From positions 49,117,750-49,181,749 of the forward strand of contig OW388296.1 of NCBI GenBank assembly GCA_936450465.1: a stretch of 64,000 nt of DNA, given 5' to 3'. This DNA comes from Gibbula magus (Eukaryota; Mollusca; Gastropoda; Trochida; Trochidae). Of this stretch, positions 35,527 through 48,600 are shown in pieces. Under the pieces are notes generated by a model, which worked only from the letters and a program-made list of their open reading frames with translations, was not told the origin of the DNA and made no database searches. How positions within the stretch are numbered: the stretch's first letter is position 1; the number at the start of each line of letters is the position of its first letter. Position numbers and translations under genes: made by a program.

Positions 35527-36118
35527 TACCTGTTCCCGGGGACTAGGTCAATGATTTAAGTTGGTAGGTGTGTACCTAACAGTTTAATAATCTTTACCAG
35601 TGACAACTTTGACATATCCAGATTGACGCCAAATATATGCCAAAGTAGCCGTATTGTACGCGTGGGGTTTGAATATTTTAAAAAGACATGAAAATATATA
35701 TCTTTCCTTCTCACTATCATCATATTGTTTTAAAAGGTTTATTTCAGAGAATTAATGTTATTTTAGAATATATGAAGTGCATTTTTTCGCCAGGTGCACT
35801 TAAATTCACCATTCGTATGTCCTCAGGTAGGTTTTACCTGTCCCAGGTGAGCTGCCCTGTTTCAAGTGAACCCATCTTACCTGTATAGAATACCTGCTCA
35901 CTTCAAGACTCCGGTGCGGATAGTTCCAGGTAACTCCCTGCACTTGGTTTTGGCAACCATGACAGCAAACCCCAGGTATTGTCGTACTTCGATCATTTTG
36001 CTTTCACGGGGTCTATGTGGACATGTGCCCTATGCCAAACATTAAATCCTCTAGATTAGCATGACATTGCCGAATGAACCCGCCGAGGTCGTGTGTGAAA
36101 CGTTGAAGAGGTTACCTG
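35527..36118. promoter_or_regulatory. Dense cluster of CAGGTR E2-boxes
   Basis: CAGGTA/CAGGTG or the complement occurs at 35527, 35791, 35824, 35835, 35844, 35878, 35891, 35927, 35973 and 36113: ten sites in 590 bp. Under one would be expected by chance even without the AT bias. CAGGTR is the site for Snail and ZEB repressors and many bHLH factors. It lies about 6.5 kb upstream of Wnt16. No tandem unit explains the recurrence. 36119-37940 has no other feature. Confidence 0.4.
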
Positions 36119-37944
36119 TTCATTGAGGTGCACTCTACACTATGTGTAGGATATAACACGACTCCGAAGTTATATCTAGGGCTGTAAGACCCGGGGGGAA
36201 AGTGACGAGGGGTAAGATCGAAACTCAACTTAAGAGAGTTCTTCCAAAATTAATATTCTTTGTAAAATATGTTGACAAGATTCAATGATGATAGCTTATC
36301 AGAATAGAATCAGTCAAATGTCAAATGTTTATATTTATTATATGTATATACAATATATGCAAAATTACATATATTTATAAACATAGATAATAATTGCATG
36401 GTAAGTACTTTAGCTTAATGGCAAATAATTTGATTCTCGTTGTCGGCATGTATAAATATTTACATAGATTTCTCATAAATATGTAAGTGTTAGTTGTTAA
36501 ATATAGAAAGATTATAGAATGTAAAGTAAATATTTCAATGTTATATACATTCTTACGAATAAGGAGTGGTACTCATATTGTTCTTTTAAATTAAATAATG
36601 GGCAGTTACGTTCAGTTACAATTATATTTAGCTATCTACTTTCATTATGCATAATCACCATCTACATTTAATCAGGATCTGACGAAATTTTCTGTCAAAA
36701 TTACATTGTAAACATTTTTAATGAGCGCAAAAGTTATTAAATATTTGTTTACACTATCAAGTGAGCTGTTATTTAATGTTTGTATCCATGACTAAAAAAC
36801 AATGATTGCAACTTATTTCAAATCGTTTTTAAATGACCGACCTTCTGGCAAAATCAAGACCATAACCTTTTGAGAAAATATATATTTCTTACATATGGAG
36901 TAGACGTTTATAACCACAGTTATCATATTAATATAATCATTTAAGGTTAGCTCAATCGCTTCATCCAAATCGAATTAATATAACACACAGGACACTTGTC
37001 GTTAACGAATGATATACAATGTATATACAATCTTTCATACTGACATAATATATATTTTTTTTACGATATCACTTCATTATGGATTTTGTGTGATAAAAGC
37101 TTACTTAATTCATTTTGTATTCGCTTGATAGATGTTCTAGAGTAAATATACTATATACTTTGACTCATCAATTAGAATAGGTATTTAAATATTGAAGCAT
37201 ACATAAAAGGGTCTCGATAAATAACGATTGGATGTATAGTTTTGACTGTAACAATATAATATCATCTGATTGTCTCTTCAAGAAGATGACACTGAACGTT
37301 TGTATTTCATAACTTTGGAATTTGAAAAGCTATAACGTTGAACGTAACAACAATAATAAGAGGCAGCATAATAAAATTCATATTCAAATGTACATTGTGA
37401 ATAAAGCTTAGATGGAGAGTTATTTTCAGTAAGTATGATCATATGCCCAAGATTAAAACATTTGTTTAAAGCATGCACATTGGCGGGTGAACAAAACTTG
37501 TTAAACTAAACAGGTGAATATAAATAGATTGCAATATATTTCAGAGATGCTATTTGCCTATAGTTAAAGAAATGCTGTTGGCTTTATTTTGTTGATATAG
37601 ATATATGGTAATCCCTTATAAACAAAATGTACATTGTGTAATTTGTTTTTAAAAAACCTTATTGTTTATTTTCACACACATCACTTTAGTCATGTAAATG
37701 CTAAAATCTCATTTTAAAAAGATCAAATTACATGAAGCCTTGCTATGTGTGGACATGCTTTGGGAATTGATTTTGTATCGTAGTTTATGTTGAATAAGTT
37801 CTAATTTAGGATATCAGAAGCAATTTTGAAACCATTTATCATTGTAGAATAAAGGAGTTTCCAAACCCGGAAACATGAGTTCAAAATGTACTTGATTTAC
37901 AAAGGAGTGTCTACTGATAAATAAACCTGGCACTATATATATAT

Positions 37945-38202
37945 ACATACACATACATACATACAAACAAACATGCATACACATACATACATAAATACAT
38001 AAATACATACATACATACACACATAATACATACATATACGTACATACATTCATACATACATACATACATACACACGCACATAATACATACATACATACAC
38101 ACACATACACATTCATACATACATATACATACATACATACATATGTATGCATACATACATACATACATACATACATACTTACATACATACATACATACAT
38201 AA

Positions 38203-38234
<32 letters not shown>

Positions 38235-38245
38235 GTATGTATGTA
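37945..38245. repeat. (CATA)n microsatellite with interruptions
   Basis: TACATACATACA repeats with CACA and TATA variants. It generates a false minus-strand frame of Tyr, Val, Cys and Met. Confidence 0.95.
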
Positions 38246-38540
38246 TGTAGTATGGTATTCTGTCGGGGTATCAATTTCATGGTGTTCATAATGATATATC
38301 TTTATACATATACATAATACTAAAATGTTCCACATCTAAATTTTGTATAGTTTTGACCTGAAAGTATATATTTTTGCACATTACATGCAATTCTGCATTC
38401 TATTTGTAATTGGCATGCATTCTATGTGTATTTATATATTCCATGTCCAATTCTGTATTCCATATATTTATCTCTTATATATATGAAATGTATATGTATT
38501 TGTTTATGCAATATGCATTTCTATATTTCATTTCTAATTA

Positions 38541-39056
38541 TCATGCAGTTATCCGTATGTGTATATGTATTTCATTTCTAATCATCATGCAGTTATCCGT
38601 ATGTATATATGTATTTCATTTCTAATTATCATGCAGTTTCCGTATGTATATATGTATTTCATTTCTTATTATCATGCAGTTATCCGTATGTATATATGTA
38701 TTTCATTTCTAATTATCATGCAGTTATCCGTATGTATATATGTATTTCATTTCTAATTATCATGCAGTTATCCGTATGTATATATGTATTTCATTTCTAA
38801 TTATCATGCAGTTATCCGTATGTATATATGTATTTCATTTCTAATTATCATGCAGTTATCCGTATGTATATATGTATTTCATTTCTAATTATCATGCAGT
38901 TATCCGTATGTATATATGTATTTCATTTCTAATTATCATGCAGTTATCCGTATGTATATATGTATTTCATTTCTAATTATCATGCAGTTATCCGTATGTA
39001 TATATGTATTTCATTTCTAATTATCATGCAGTTATCCGTATGTATATATGTATTTC
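38541..39056. repeat. 44-bp tandem repeat, about 11-12 copies
   Basis: The unit runs GTATGTATATATGTATTTCA then TTTCTAATTATCATGCAGTT then ATCC. Copies are nearly identical, with one shortened copy near 38636, which implies recent expansion. 39057-41169 is AT-rich without features. Confidence 0.95.
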
Positions 39057-41169
39057 GTTTCCTTTGCTGTATATCATGTATATTTTTATATAATTTCACG
39101 TCAAATTCTTTATTCCATATCTGTAAATATGTATTTCGTGTGCAGTTCGGAAATATGTTTTCATGTGCATGTGCACTTTTTTTCACGTGTGTGTATGTAT
39201 TACCCAATGTTGATAAGTAATACAACCCCATTTCCACGTGGTTTGTGGACGCCATCTTTACAAAATATGACTTCCAGAAATTCTCGGTAACTTCAAACAG
39301 CGACCTATATATCTAAATATATAGTTTCGTATACTACGATATGCACACATTTTATTGATATACATATATTTTGTTATCTAAACTATCTTCGTTAATACTT
39401 CCAATTGAATTTTAGTGAAATGACTTTGGGAGAACATCCCTATAAGTCTTTTACCCGTTCCGTTTATTGTAAGTGAATAAACGTTTATGTCGCATGGTTT
39501 TATATTCCCATTATCAACTGTACAACCAATTCGAAGACGATTTATGTTTGTGATACTTTGTACATATCATATATATATTCCCTTTTCAATATCAATTTGA
39601 TCAATATCACACCATATTTTCTGTAGATAGCTTTAAAAAAATTATTTCAGAGACAAACCATTAGACTTATAGTAATGCTTTTAAATGAATATGTTTGTTA
39701 AATGCATGTTTCAGTTGTGGCCGTGTTATCACAATATTAGTTCATTTATCAAAACCATGAATTACGCATGTAATTTTGGTAAACACGATCGCTTCGTATT
39801 TTAAAAGACTTTTACATCTGAATGGTAAAAAGAAGATATCAATGTTTTCAACGCCCAAGTTCTAAATTAAATTTTAAGTCGAATGAAAATTTTAAACGAA
39901 TTTAGAGTTGCTTAATTAAAACATCATATCGAGGCATTTCTGGACGAAAAAGCTTCCTATAAATTGAAGCGTTTCATCGGTTTACTGCAGTTATATATTT
40001 ATCTACAAACTTATATCACGTGAACTTATTCCAAGTCGTCATTAGTCGATAAGTTTTAATTCGAATCTATGATAAAATTAGTTATGACAAGTGTCTTGTG
40101 GAGATATAATTAAATTTTAAAGTAGCATTACGAGACACTGTTTATATTTTATTTTCGCGAAAATCGTAAAAATTATATGATTAAGAAAATGCATGCGTTT
40201 CATTTTAGTTTAACACTGACAAATACAGCAACTAAATTGAAAATATTTATAAATAAGTGTAATGTAATTTGTCAAATATAAAAACTAATAGTATTATTAT
40301 TTTATTAATTATATGATTAATATGAAAATTATTATTACCCGAAGTTTAATACAAACGCATTGGTGTAATAGTTAAATATCTAAAACAGAGATGTTTTATT
40401 TACTCAATGATTGAATATTAAAAACAACCGAGTCTTGTGTAAAATTGATATGCTTAATATTTTGATGTTATCGTTGATTCAAAACAAGAAAAAACTGTTG
40501 TTAATTACAATTAATAATTTTCCTTTCGGTAGATCGATAAACTATTTTCATCTTAAAATTTTCTTTTGTTCTCGAATGTCTTCATCAATTAAGACGTAAT
40601 ACCAAATTTAGGTAAATCATAAAACCCTTATGGTAGAATAACATGCATTCTCTGAAATGTAAATTATTTTCAGTAAATAAGCATAAAAAAAAAGAAAAGT
40701 AAAATGAATCTCTAATAAATCGTAAGTTTCTTAAATTGCCTTAATGGATATATTCGTTTTGACTTTTATGTGATACAATGGCCTCGCTAAAATAATACTA
40801 TTGTATTGTAACATGCAAATGGACACCTCCGCATTCCGCAATAAATTAAACAAGTTCCTTCTTAAACATAATAAAAGTCTCAGACGTCTATCTAAATATA
40901 GAAAGCTAAAGTCGAGCAAGGCCAGATAAGAAATATGCCACCTACACCACACTATATATGCCAAATATGCGAATATACCTACATCTACTGTATATCTACC
41001 TACATATACTGACATGCATGTATACCTTTACCTATACTTTTATATTGCACTGTCATCAAACATGATTATATTGATTATATCTATATATACCTATATTTAA
41101 CCAAACGTCTCTGAATCTATATATACCTAATCGTTTACGTTTATCTGGCGGCTGTGTCGTAATGCGACA

Positions 41170-41276
41170 ATGAATTTGTTAACCTTTGTGGCCCTGTCTG
41201 TCACAGTGATTAAGCGAAAGTGGGAAGTTAGTGAGTTCGTACCTGTAGCGTCCAGTTTACCTGTATACCTTCACAG
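41170..41276 (+). CDS. Candidate alternative first coding exon of Wnt16 (speculative)
   Basis: ATG at 41170 opens 35 codons starting MNLLTFVALSVTVIKRKWEV and runs to the donor CACAG|GTAAGA. It ends in phase 2, which is exactly what Wnt16 exon 2 requires, and would give ...YLHR then YLGVASS. The N-terminus is hydrophobic like a signal peptide. Human WNT16 is known to use two first exons. Against it, part of the stretch (AGTGAGTTCGTACC) resembles a decayed tRNA-SINE head, and phase agreement has a one-in-three chance. Confidence 0.25.
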
Positions 41277-41794
41277 GTAAGAAGCAATCACTTTGTAAAT
41301 TAGAGTCACCCAAGGTGAAATTTGATTATTTAATACAAAACATATTATTGGTATTGAAGGTATACATTTTATTCATTTAATGGTAAGTTAATGAACTTAA
41401 TTACACCTGTACGTTTAGCGTATCGCTCACCTTAATATGTAATGTACCTTACAGGTAAGAGTCTAGAATATTCGGTCATCCTTTATTATACATTTCAGCA
41501 TTATATATGACACTTTGTTGAAGTTGAAATTCGGTTATTTGAGTCAATTATTGTCATTTATCACCTGTGACTGTGATTTTGAAAAATGTGTGAAAGTGAA
41601 ATATTTTACAGATTTACGTAAAAATGTAATGCAAATATATTTTTCAAACGTAAACTGTGCATTTAACTAACTAATTAATAAATGTGTACATTATATTTTT
41701 GAAAAAAACATTACGGTTAAATGACTCATATTCTTATCTTAAATATGAATATCTATTAACATCAAATTAAGATAATATATTTTATATACAGGTG
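41240..41794. promoter_or_regulatory. Second CAGGTR E2-box cluster upstream of Wnt16
   Basis: CAGGTR sites lie at 41240, 41258, 41274, 41404, 41452, 41562 and 41789: seven in 555 bp, ending about 0.7 kb before the start codon. The spacing is irregular, so this is not a simple tandem repeat. Confidence 0.35.
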
Positions 41795-42284
41795 TATTTA
41801 TATATGTAAAATACTATTTTCAATATATACCATTCATATTTAATTATATTTATATTTTGATTAAACTACGTAATATTTGAATGAAGTATGCTTCATTTTA
41901 AAAACACAGTCGTGTTTTACAGTGGATTCTAAGCACATTTGTCACCTTGAAAAATTTCATTAAATTCCAACAATTTAACATAAATATGACAAATTATGAC
42001 ATTCGTTGTGTGAGTAATGCATAACTGAAACATCTCAAAACACTGCAGTATATTAACTGCACAGTGTATGTAGTATAGACGTGTAAGTTAGAGAGACAAG
42101 TCAGAAACATACAGTAAAAGGTACACAGAGCGGGCGAGAAGTAGCCCAATAACAGTGGGCAAGAGCGCTCTCTTCACTTCACGCGTAAACTACTACGATT
42201 GTTTTCACTTTACACGATCACTTTATGAATCACATACTGTCACATTCAGAGTCTGAGAGGACCCTCGTGAAGTCACATGACCTG

Positions 42285-42360
42285 CCAATCAGCCAATGAG
42301 GAGGGAGCGGATTCTACCTGTATCTCGGTGGCCAATGGGAGATGTTAGCGAGTGATAAAA
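42285..42360 (+). promoter_or_regulatory. Wnt16 core promoter candidate
   Basis: CCAAT occurs at 42285, 42293 and 42332, followed by a TATA-like GATAAAA at 42354-42360. Transcription would start near 42385, giving a leader of about 145 nt. The leader is GC-rich relative to the surroundings. Confidence 0.5.
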
Positions 42361-42529
42361 GCTTGAAGAATAATAAGCGCATTTCAACAAGTCCTCACGC
42401 AGGGCCTTCGGCTTCTCCTACAGTTTGCATGGGCCCGAGGCAGCGCGAGGCCAATGTGTGTAAACCATCCCACTGCAAGCGTCGACTGTGTTGTGTTCTG
42501 TCCAAGCAGATATGTGTGTATGATAAAGT

Positions 42530-42624
42530 ATGGCCCAAAGGCTAGCTGAGAACGTTTCGCGCTGGTGCAAAGCTTTCTTCCTTCTATACCTCACTGTGGA
42601 GTTCCAAGTGGCGGACACATGGAT
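42530..42624 (+). CDS. Wnt16: Wnt16 coding exon 1 (signal peptide)
   Basis: ATG at 42530 has a strong context (AGTATGG), and an in-frame TAA ends two codons before it, so the start is fixed. The 31 codons begin MAQRLAENVSRWCKAFFLLY and end ...ADTW plus AT before the donor GTAAGT (42625-42630). The phase-2 end supplies AT to the first G of exon 2, forming the methionine of WMYLG. Confidence 0.83.
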
Positions 42625-45600
42625 GTAAGTGTCCTGGAAAAGCGTCATTGACGCCAAAGTGAGACCGATAGTCACCCAATATTTTTACCGGTGAAAATTC
42701 GCCTAATACACCGGCAAATAAAACGCCGGCAGTTTGTTCCGAGATTAGAGGGCGACATTGAATAAAAGCTAAGCTAAATACTGCGAAATGATATCAAAGT
42801 GTTTGGGCGATGATCTCCTTCGTCTTGGATATTTACCGAAAGATTCGTGTGAATTTGTTCAATAGGTTCTGCCAAGCTTGGATTTGTAAGATGTGAAAAA
42901 TGGTAGGCGTTTAGGAGGTAGGGGACTGTTACTTGGTCTTCGAAATGCTTGGAGTCGGGTGCGTATTTTATCAATGTCATTCTTGTATCTCAGAGGTGGG
43001 AAGGTAATGTAATTATTGACACTTCAGTTTTTGCAATTGGTATTATTGAAATATGTGACACGATGAGATCAAGTTGTAACAGACTTCATATTAATTTTGA
43101 ACATATAAAAATGCCATTTGTGAATGATAAGTAAGAATTTACCAATCTATTCACCAACACAATACAGAATACTAGGATTGATATCAAATATTAAATTTAT
43201 CAAAAAGTACGTCGTATGTTATTATTTTAAATTTGAATATATTAAATATGATATTTATCAATAAGCATAATATTCGATTTAAATGACATGTCTAGTAGTA
43301 TATAAAATCCTTAGGTCATCGTGATATATGATTTCATATTATCAATAATTTATGAACGTTATGGGTAGAGAAAGTTTTCTTATGCAGATGATAGGCAATA
43401 TTATATTCGAATTTCTTTTGTGATAGATATGCATCTAGAATGTGTGTGTGTGTGTGCATTTGTAGACCACGTAATGTGAGCTGTATTCTTCTAATATGAT
43501 CGAGTGTTTATATTACTTACTAGGATTTAAAAACATATTTCGTGATTCTGTAAACGTCGGTTTACTTTAAACTTCGGGCAATATGGCAGTTGTGAAAGGT
43601 GTGTCTGTCAAACATATTATCCTGAATAGTAAATAAGTCACAAATGTGTATTTTATGATAACCGATTCGAAACAATTAAATGGACAAAACAAAACATTTT
43701 AAGTTACTTTTAAAAATGACATTACTTTAAAGTGTGATATTGTAAATTTGCAAAATATAGATATTTTGAAGTAGTTAACATATATTATTCAACCACCTGT
43801 TCAGTGAATGTATGAGATGAATTTTCACTTGAATAATCAAGAAACGTTAATTTGCATTTAAAAAGTAACCGTATTTATATTTTAAGAGAGACGTAAGTTA
43901 ATAACTCGTATCGGTGAATGTCTACAATTAAATTTACTTCACATTGACCTATTAATGTTTGAATGAAATATTAATATTTTCTGTTTTCTTTAAGTGAACA
44001 TAACTATTAAATTGTAATGGATGGTTAAAGTAATACAATTCAACATTGATGTTATGAATATAATAATGGAATATAAAACATTAATATACTACAATAAGTC
44101 ATTACAAGAAGGTATACAACTTAAGAAAAACTTAAATTATTTCACAAGAAAATGTATCTGAGGACATCTGTACTTTGTTTCAACATCTTGCCATTATAGA
44201 TCTTACTTTCGTAACTAGTTACACGTTCATGGATTCCATACTACGTATTTATAATATATAAATTTCTTTAATTCACACACATCAAACACAAATACATATT
44301 CATAACAAAACCAGCCTGGACGTTTAAGCCGGATTTGAATTTGTTTGATGTTACTCCGCCGTCCTTCAAAATGCATGTACCTTTTGAAGAGCATCGTACA
44401 TAATAGAGAGAAGAAAACTTGGAATAAATGTACACCTAGCTTAGAATGATGTTTCTTATGACACACAAGTAACTGATTATGATCGTTAATTTATAAACAT
44501 AATCATATAAAAGGTAAAGAAATGTTTAATAAACCATATTGCAAAGAGTGCTGTACAAGTGTCATGATAGAACATTTTGAAGTATATCTATGCACTTATC
44601 TTTTTGCACGTAGTACTTATCTTATCCGAATGAAGGCATCGGTTGCTGTAGATATGTATACATCATCGTCATCACGTAAACATATTTTAGGTATCTAGAA
44701 TTTTTATTATTTAATATTAGGGTTACAATGCTGTAAATATACATTATTATACATGTAGGTAAATGTATATATTAATCTAAGATAAATTCAAATTGTTATA
44801 TCGTTTTATTTATATAAACATTGTACAAACTATTGGATTGTTAAAAATGAAATTTTATTCAGAAATACAAATATTTGGATATTATATACATTCTACATAC
44901 ATAGAAATTATTCTTTCCACTAATGATAGTTGAATTATATTTGAAAAAGTGTAATCTTCTGAGTATATTATCTTGTTTACAATTATGCAGATTTTTTTTC
45001 TTATCCTTTTGATGATTCATGCTTAATACCTGAAATTAATTGCATTTTTAAACACAAGTTTGTCCTTGGTGGATTGACATGTTGTCAGGACATCACTGAA
45101 TTATATTATAAATATGAATAACAAAATTGAAATAACGGAAATAAATATTTAACAATTTTCATTAGAAAGTTATGAATCATCATATTTGTTTTATTAACTT
45201 TATTTTTAAACATATTGAAATTGGTAAAATTTGAGGGTGTGTCACTATTTGGTATCCTTTTAGAACCTTCCATGAGAGGAATTCGCCAAAACAAATTATT
45301 ATAAAACCTGTAAGTAAATGATAATATTTAACATGATATGGAAATATGTTTTATTACACATATTGTATCAATCATAATCATGTTAAGGGAATAAATACTG
45401 GCGTCTTCAGTGGTAAGACTTATTGATTAGTGTAACGTCTTAATTGAAGTTTATCGTAATGAACCATCGGATCTTTATTTACGTATAGTGTTGATAGTTA
45501 ATTTCATTAGACAAATATGAAACATATTGAGAAGTAACGTTGCTTTTAACTACGATTTTTTAAAGATAAACCTATTGAGAGCTGATGTTCTTCAAAATTT

Positions 45601-48600
45601 AAATGATACAAACAATTATAACATGATAACACTTATGATACATATACACTCATGGGTAAAAGAAACGATGTCAACAGAAGATGTGTTAATCCACGAGTGA
45701 TAAATACGACTGACACATAAGTACATCATGTCTCAGGAAGCGACTCAACTGTTTCTTAATTTTTAAAACATTATCTGTTCATGTTTCTGACAAAGACATT
45801 ATTTTTTTTCATTTCCTTATAAATAAGCGAGATAGGAGAGTTAGATATGACTTTTTGCTTGTTTTATGACGTCATACAGCATCATTTACGATCAAATAAC
45901 AATCAAAGAAGGTATAGTAACACTTTTTAAAACTTTATCTCCATATTTTGTAAATTTGTAACTTCAATTCTGTCCAAAATCCATTTGGAATAACAATTTC
46001 AGAACCTCTTCTGTGTTTGGACATATATTCACGTTTAGTCTATCATATCCAGATGAATGGAATGGTGTATACTTATTTACACAGTATATGCTTATCAACA
46101 ACATTCAACTTTAATGAGCAGCAATATTTTGTTTTTGACTGTTGAAAATCGGTATCGTTTCTTTTGCCCGTGAGTGTATATGTGCCCAAATGCACAATTG
46201 ACCTGTTAAAGTTAATTAGGATATCCCCAAAGCATTAACTATTATTTGAGTACAATTTGGATAATTGGTTTTGATTTCACCTTTTCTGAACTCGTTCTGT
46301 TTTCGTAAATATGTTATCTTTAAAAGTTAACTTACATTTTCTCAAATTCGAATTTTCTAATGAGAAGTTTAACATTTATGAAAGTCTATGTAAACGAGTT
46401 CGTAATGAAATATTAAGTTAGTTGGCAAAACTCACTGTTTAGTTACCATTCTTTAGTTGAGTCAGATGTAGTTGAATGGCCTTCAAATATCACTTGTCAA
46501 GCTATAAAAACAAACACTATCGATAACCCAATATCTCATGATAGTATTGAATGCATGTTTCGCTATCCCTTTGCTTAGCTTAATTATCAGTTAGATTGAC
46601 ATTAAAAATATCAAATATCAAAGTTAATTTTGTTTAATTTTAAAATTCAGTTTGTACTCGGGTTAATATTTTGTACTTCGATATTTAAAATATAAATAGT
46701 TTCACAGATTCTTTCTCAAGTCTGTTTGTAATTTTAAGCTTGGTTTGTTATAACCACAGTCACTGTTATGGTATAACATGATTATGAAGACAGTGATGGT
46801 TAAATTGGAAAGTTAGTATTATACTTTCTTTGGTAGGCATACTATTATTTTAGGAAAGATTGAAATGACATAATCACCATAATGGTTTCAATTCTAAAAT
46901 ATTAACGATTTGACCTGTAGATTAGTTAGTTTAAACTAGTTATAGGGCTGGCACATTGCGGACAGTCCTAATTATATTTATAAAGAAAGTTAGACTTGCT
47001 TAAACTCTTAGTTGCGTTCCATAGTTGTTATACAGTCCAACATTATGACAAACATATATACCATTGTAATGTTTAAGTTTGATAATTGCACTAAGGGCTT
47101 TTCGAAGTTTTGAAACCACAATATTAGTTATCATATTGATAATGTATTGATGACAGAAACGGATTTTTCAGCTTTATTCTCAACTGTAAATGAGAATATT
47201 CAGTATAGTTATAAAAGTCAGGTAAAACATTATTCTTCTGAAATATAATGGCAAATGTCAGCGCTTCAGGTAAAACATGTCTTAAGGTATTTTACTCTTG
47301 TATGTGTTTAAAGGTATAGGGTGCTTGTAATACAGGTGTATCGTTAATCTGATAAACATTGATAGGGGTTCTGAATTGGTTCGACAGCTTGCTCTTCCAG
47401 TTATGGGACACATTATCTTCACACTCTTGATAAGAATGTTTGAAAACTGTAAGTCCTATTCTTGAGCAAATGTATGCAGCAAGTATCAAATGTTAGTTCT
47501 TTCGTTTTAGGTATTCTCCTTTGAGTACGGAATATCAAATGGGTATTAAACATTGGTGTAAAGATATACAGAGCATACCATCAATAGTTAAATTTTGATT
47601 CCATCAAAGCAATATACAAATGCCGATAGTAGTACAGTGGTATACATGAGGGAATGGTAAAATGTTAAACAACAGGAAATACAGATTGTTAAGCTTGAGG
47701 AAAGTTTATGCAAATACCTAGCATCAAGAGATCTATCATTCTTTGAAAAGTTCCACATTTTTAATTTAAAAAGGGGCAAGAGACAAATGACTCAACTCTT
47801 AAGGAGACACGAGTTGTATGGATTTATGGAAAGTCGTTTCTCCTTCATCTAACAAACTTCAAACTGCTTATTAAAGAAAGTTCATATTCCAGTTCAACTG
47901 CTGTAATTTCGGGTATCTAAAGATATTATCTAAATCCCAATTCCCCCATCTGACGTATTAGTTAATTAAGGATACATTTCACTGTATGTTCTGTAGATAT
48001 CCAGGTATCTGAGGGTAACATACTCCACCTTATCATTAACCTCAAGCACTAGTAGCAAATGTTAATTACAGGTAACTAACTAGGTGTGACAATCACCTTC
48101 TCCCACATCAAACGATTCTTCTTTGAGAGGCATTTTAGAAGCTGGTATGATGAATAAGAACAAGTTCTATGGATAGTCAACTTCTTTATTGATATGAGTG
48201 CACTCATATCAATAAAGAAGTTGACTATCCATAGAACTTGTTCTTATTCATCAAACGACTCATCTGACATATATCTCAAATGTTCTCAACCTTTGCACTC
48301 CATAATACTGGATATGTATGTAATTTCATAACATGTACCATAACAGCAAATACGAAATGTCTCCAACTGGTCGAGTATTTTTAATGTTTGATGTTTTTAA
48401 TTGTCAACTCTTTTTACCCAAGTAACCTTTAAGAATCGCCATTCTGCTACCCTGCCTTGTATGTGTTTCGTTTTCACTTTGTACAATTATACAATTTTAA
48501 TTCGTCATATTGTAGACACTTACATATTTCCACTCCAGACCCAACGTTTCGTCATTTGGCCTTAGCGTCAAGGATGCAACTTCTATACATACGTTCCATA

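Noticed and set aside
37814..38335. 173-residue minus-strand frame rich in Met, Tyr, Val and Cys
   Set aside because: Produced by a CATA microsatellite; both ends run into plain AT-rich DNA.
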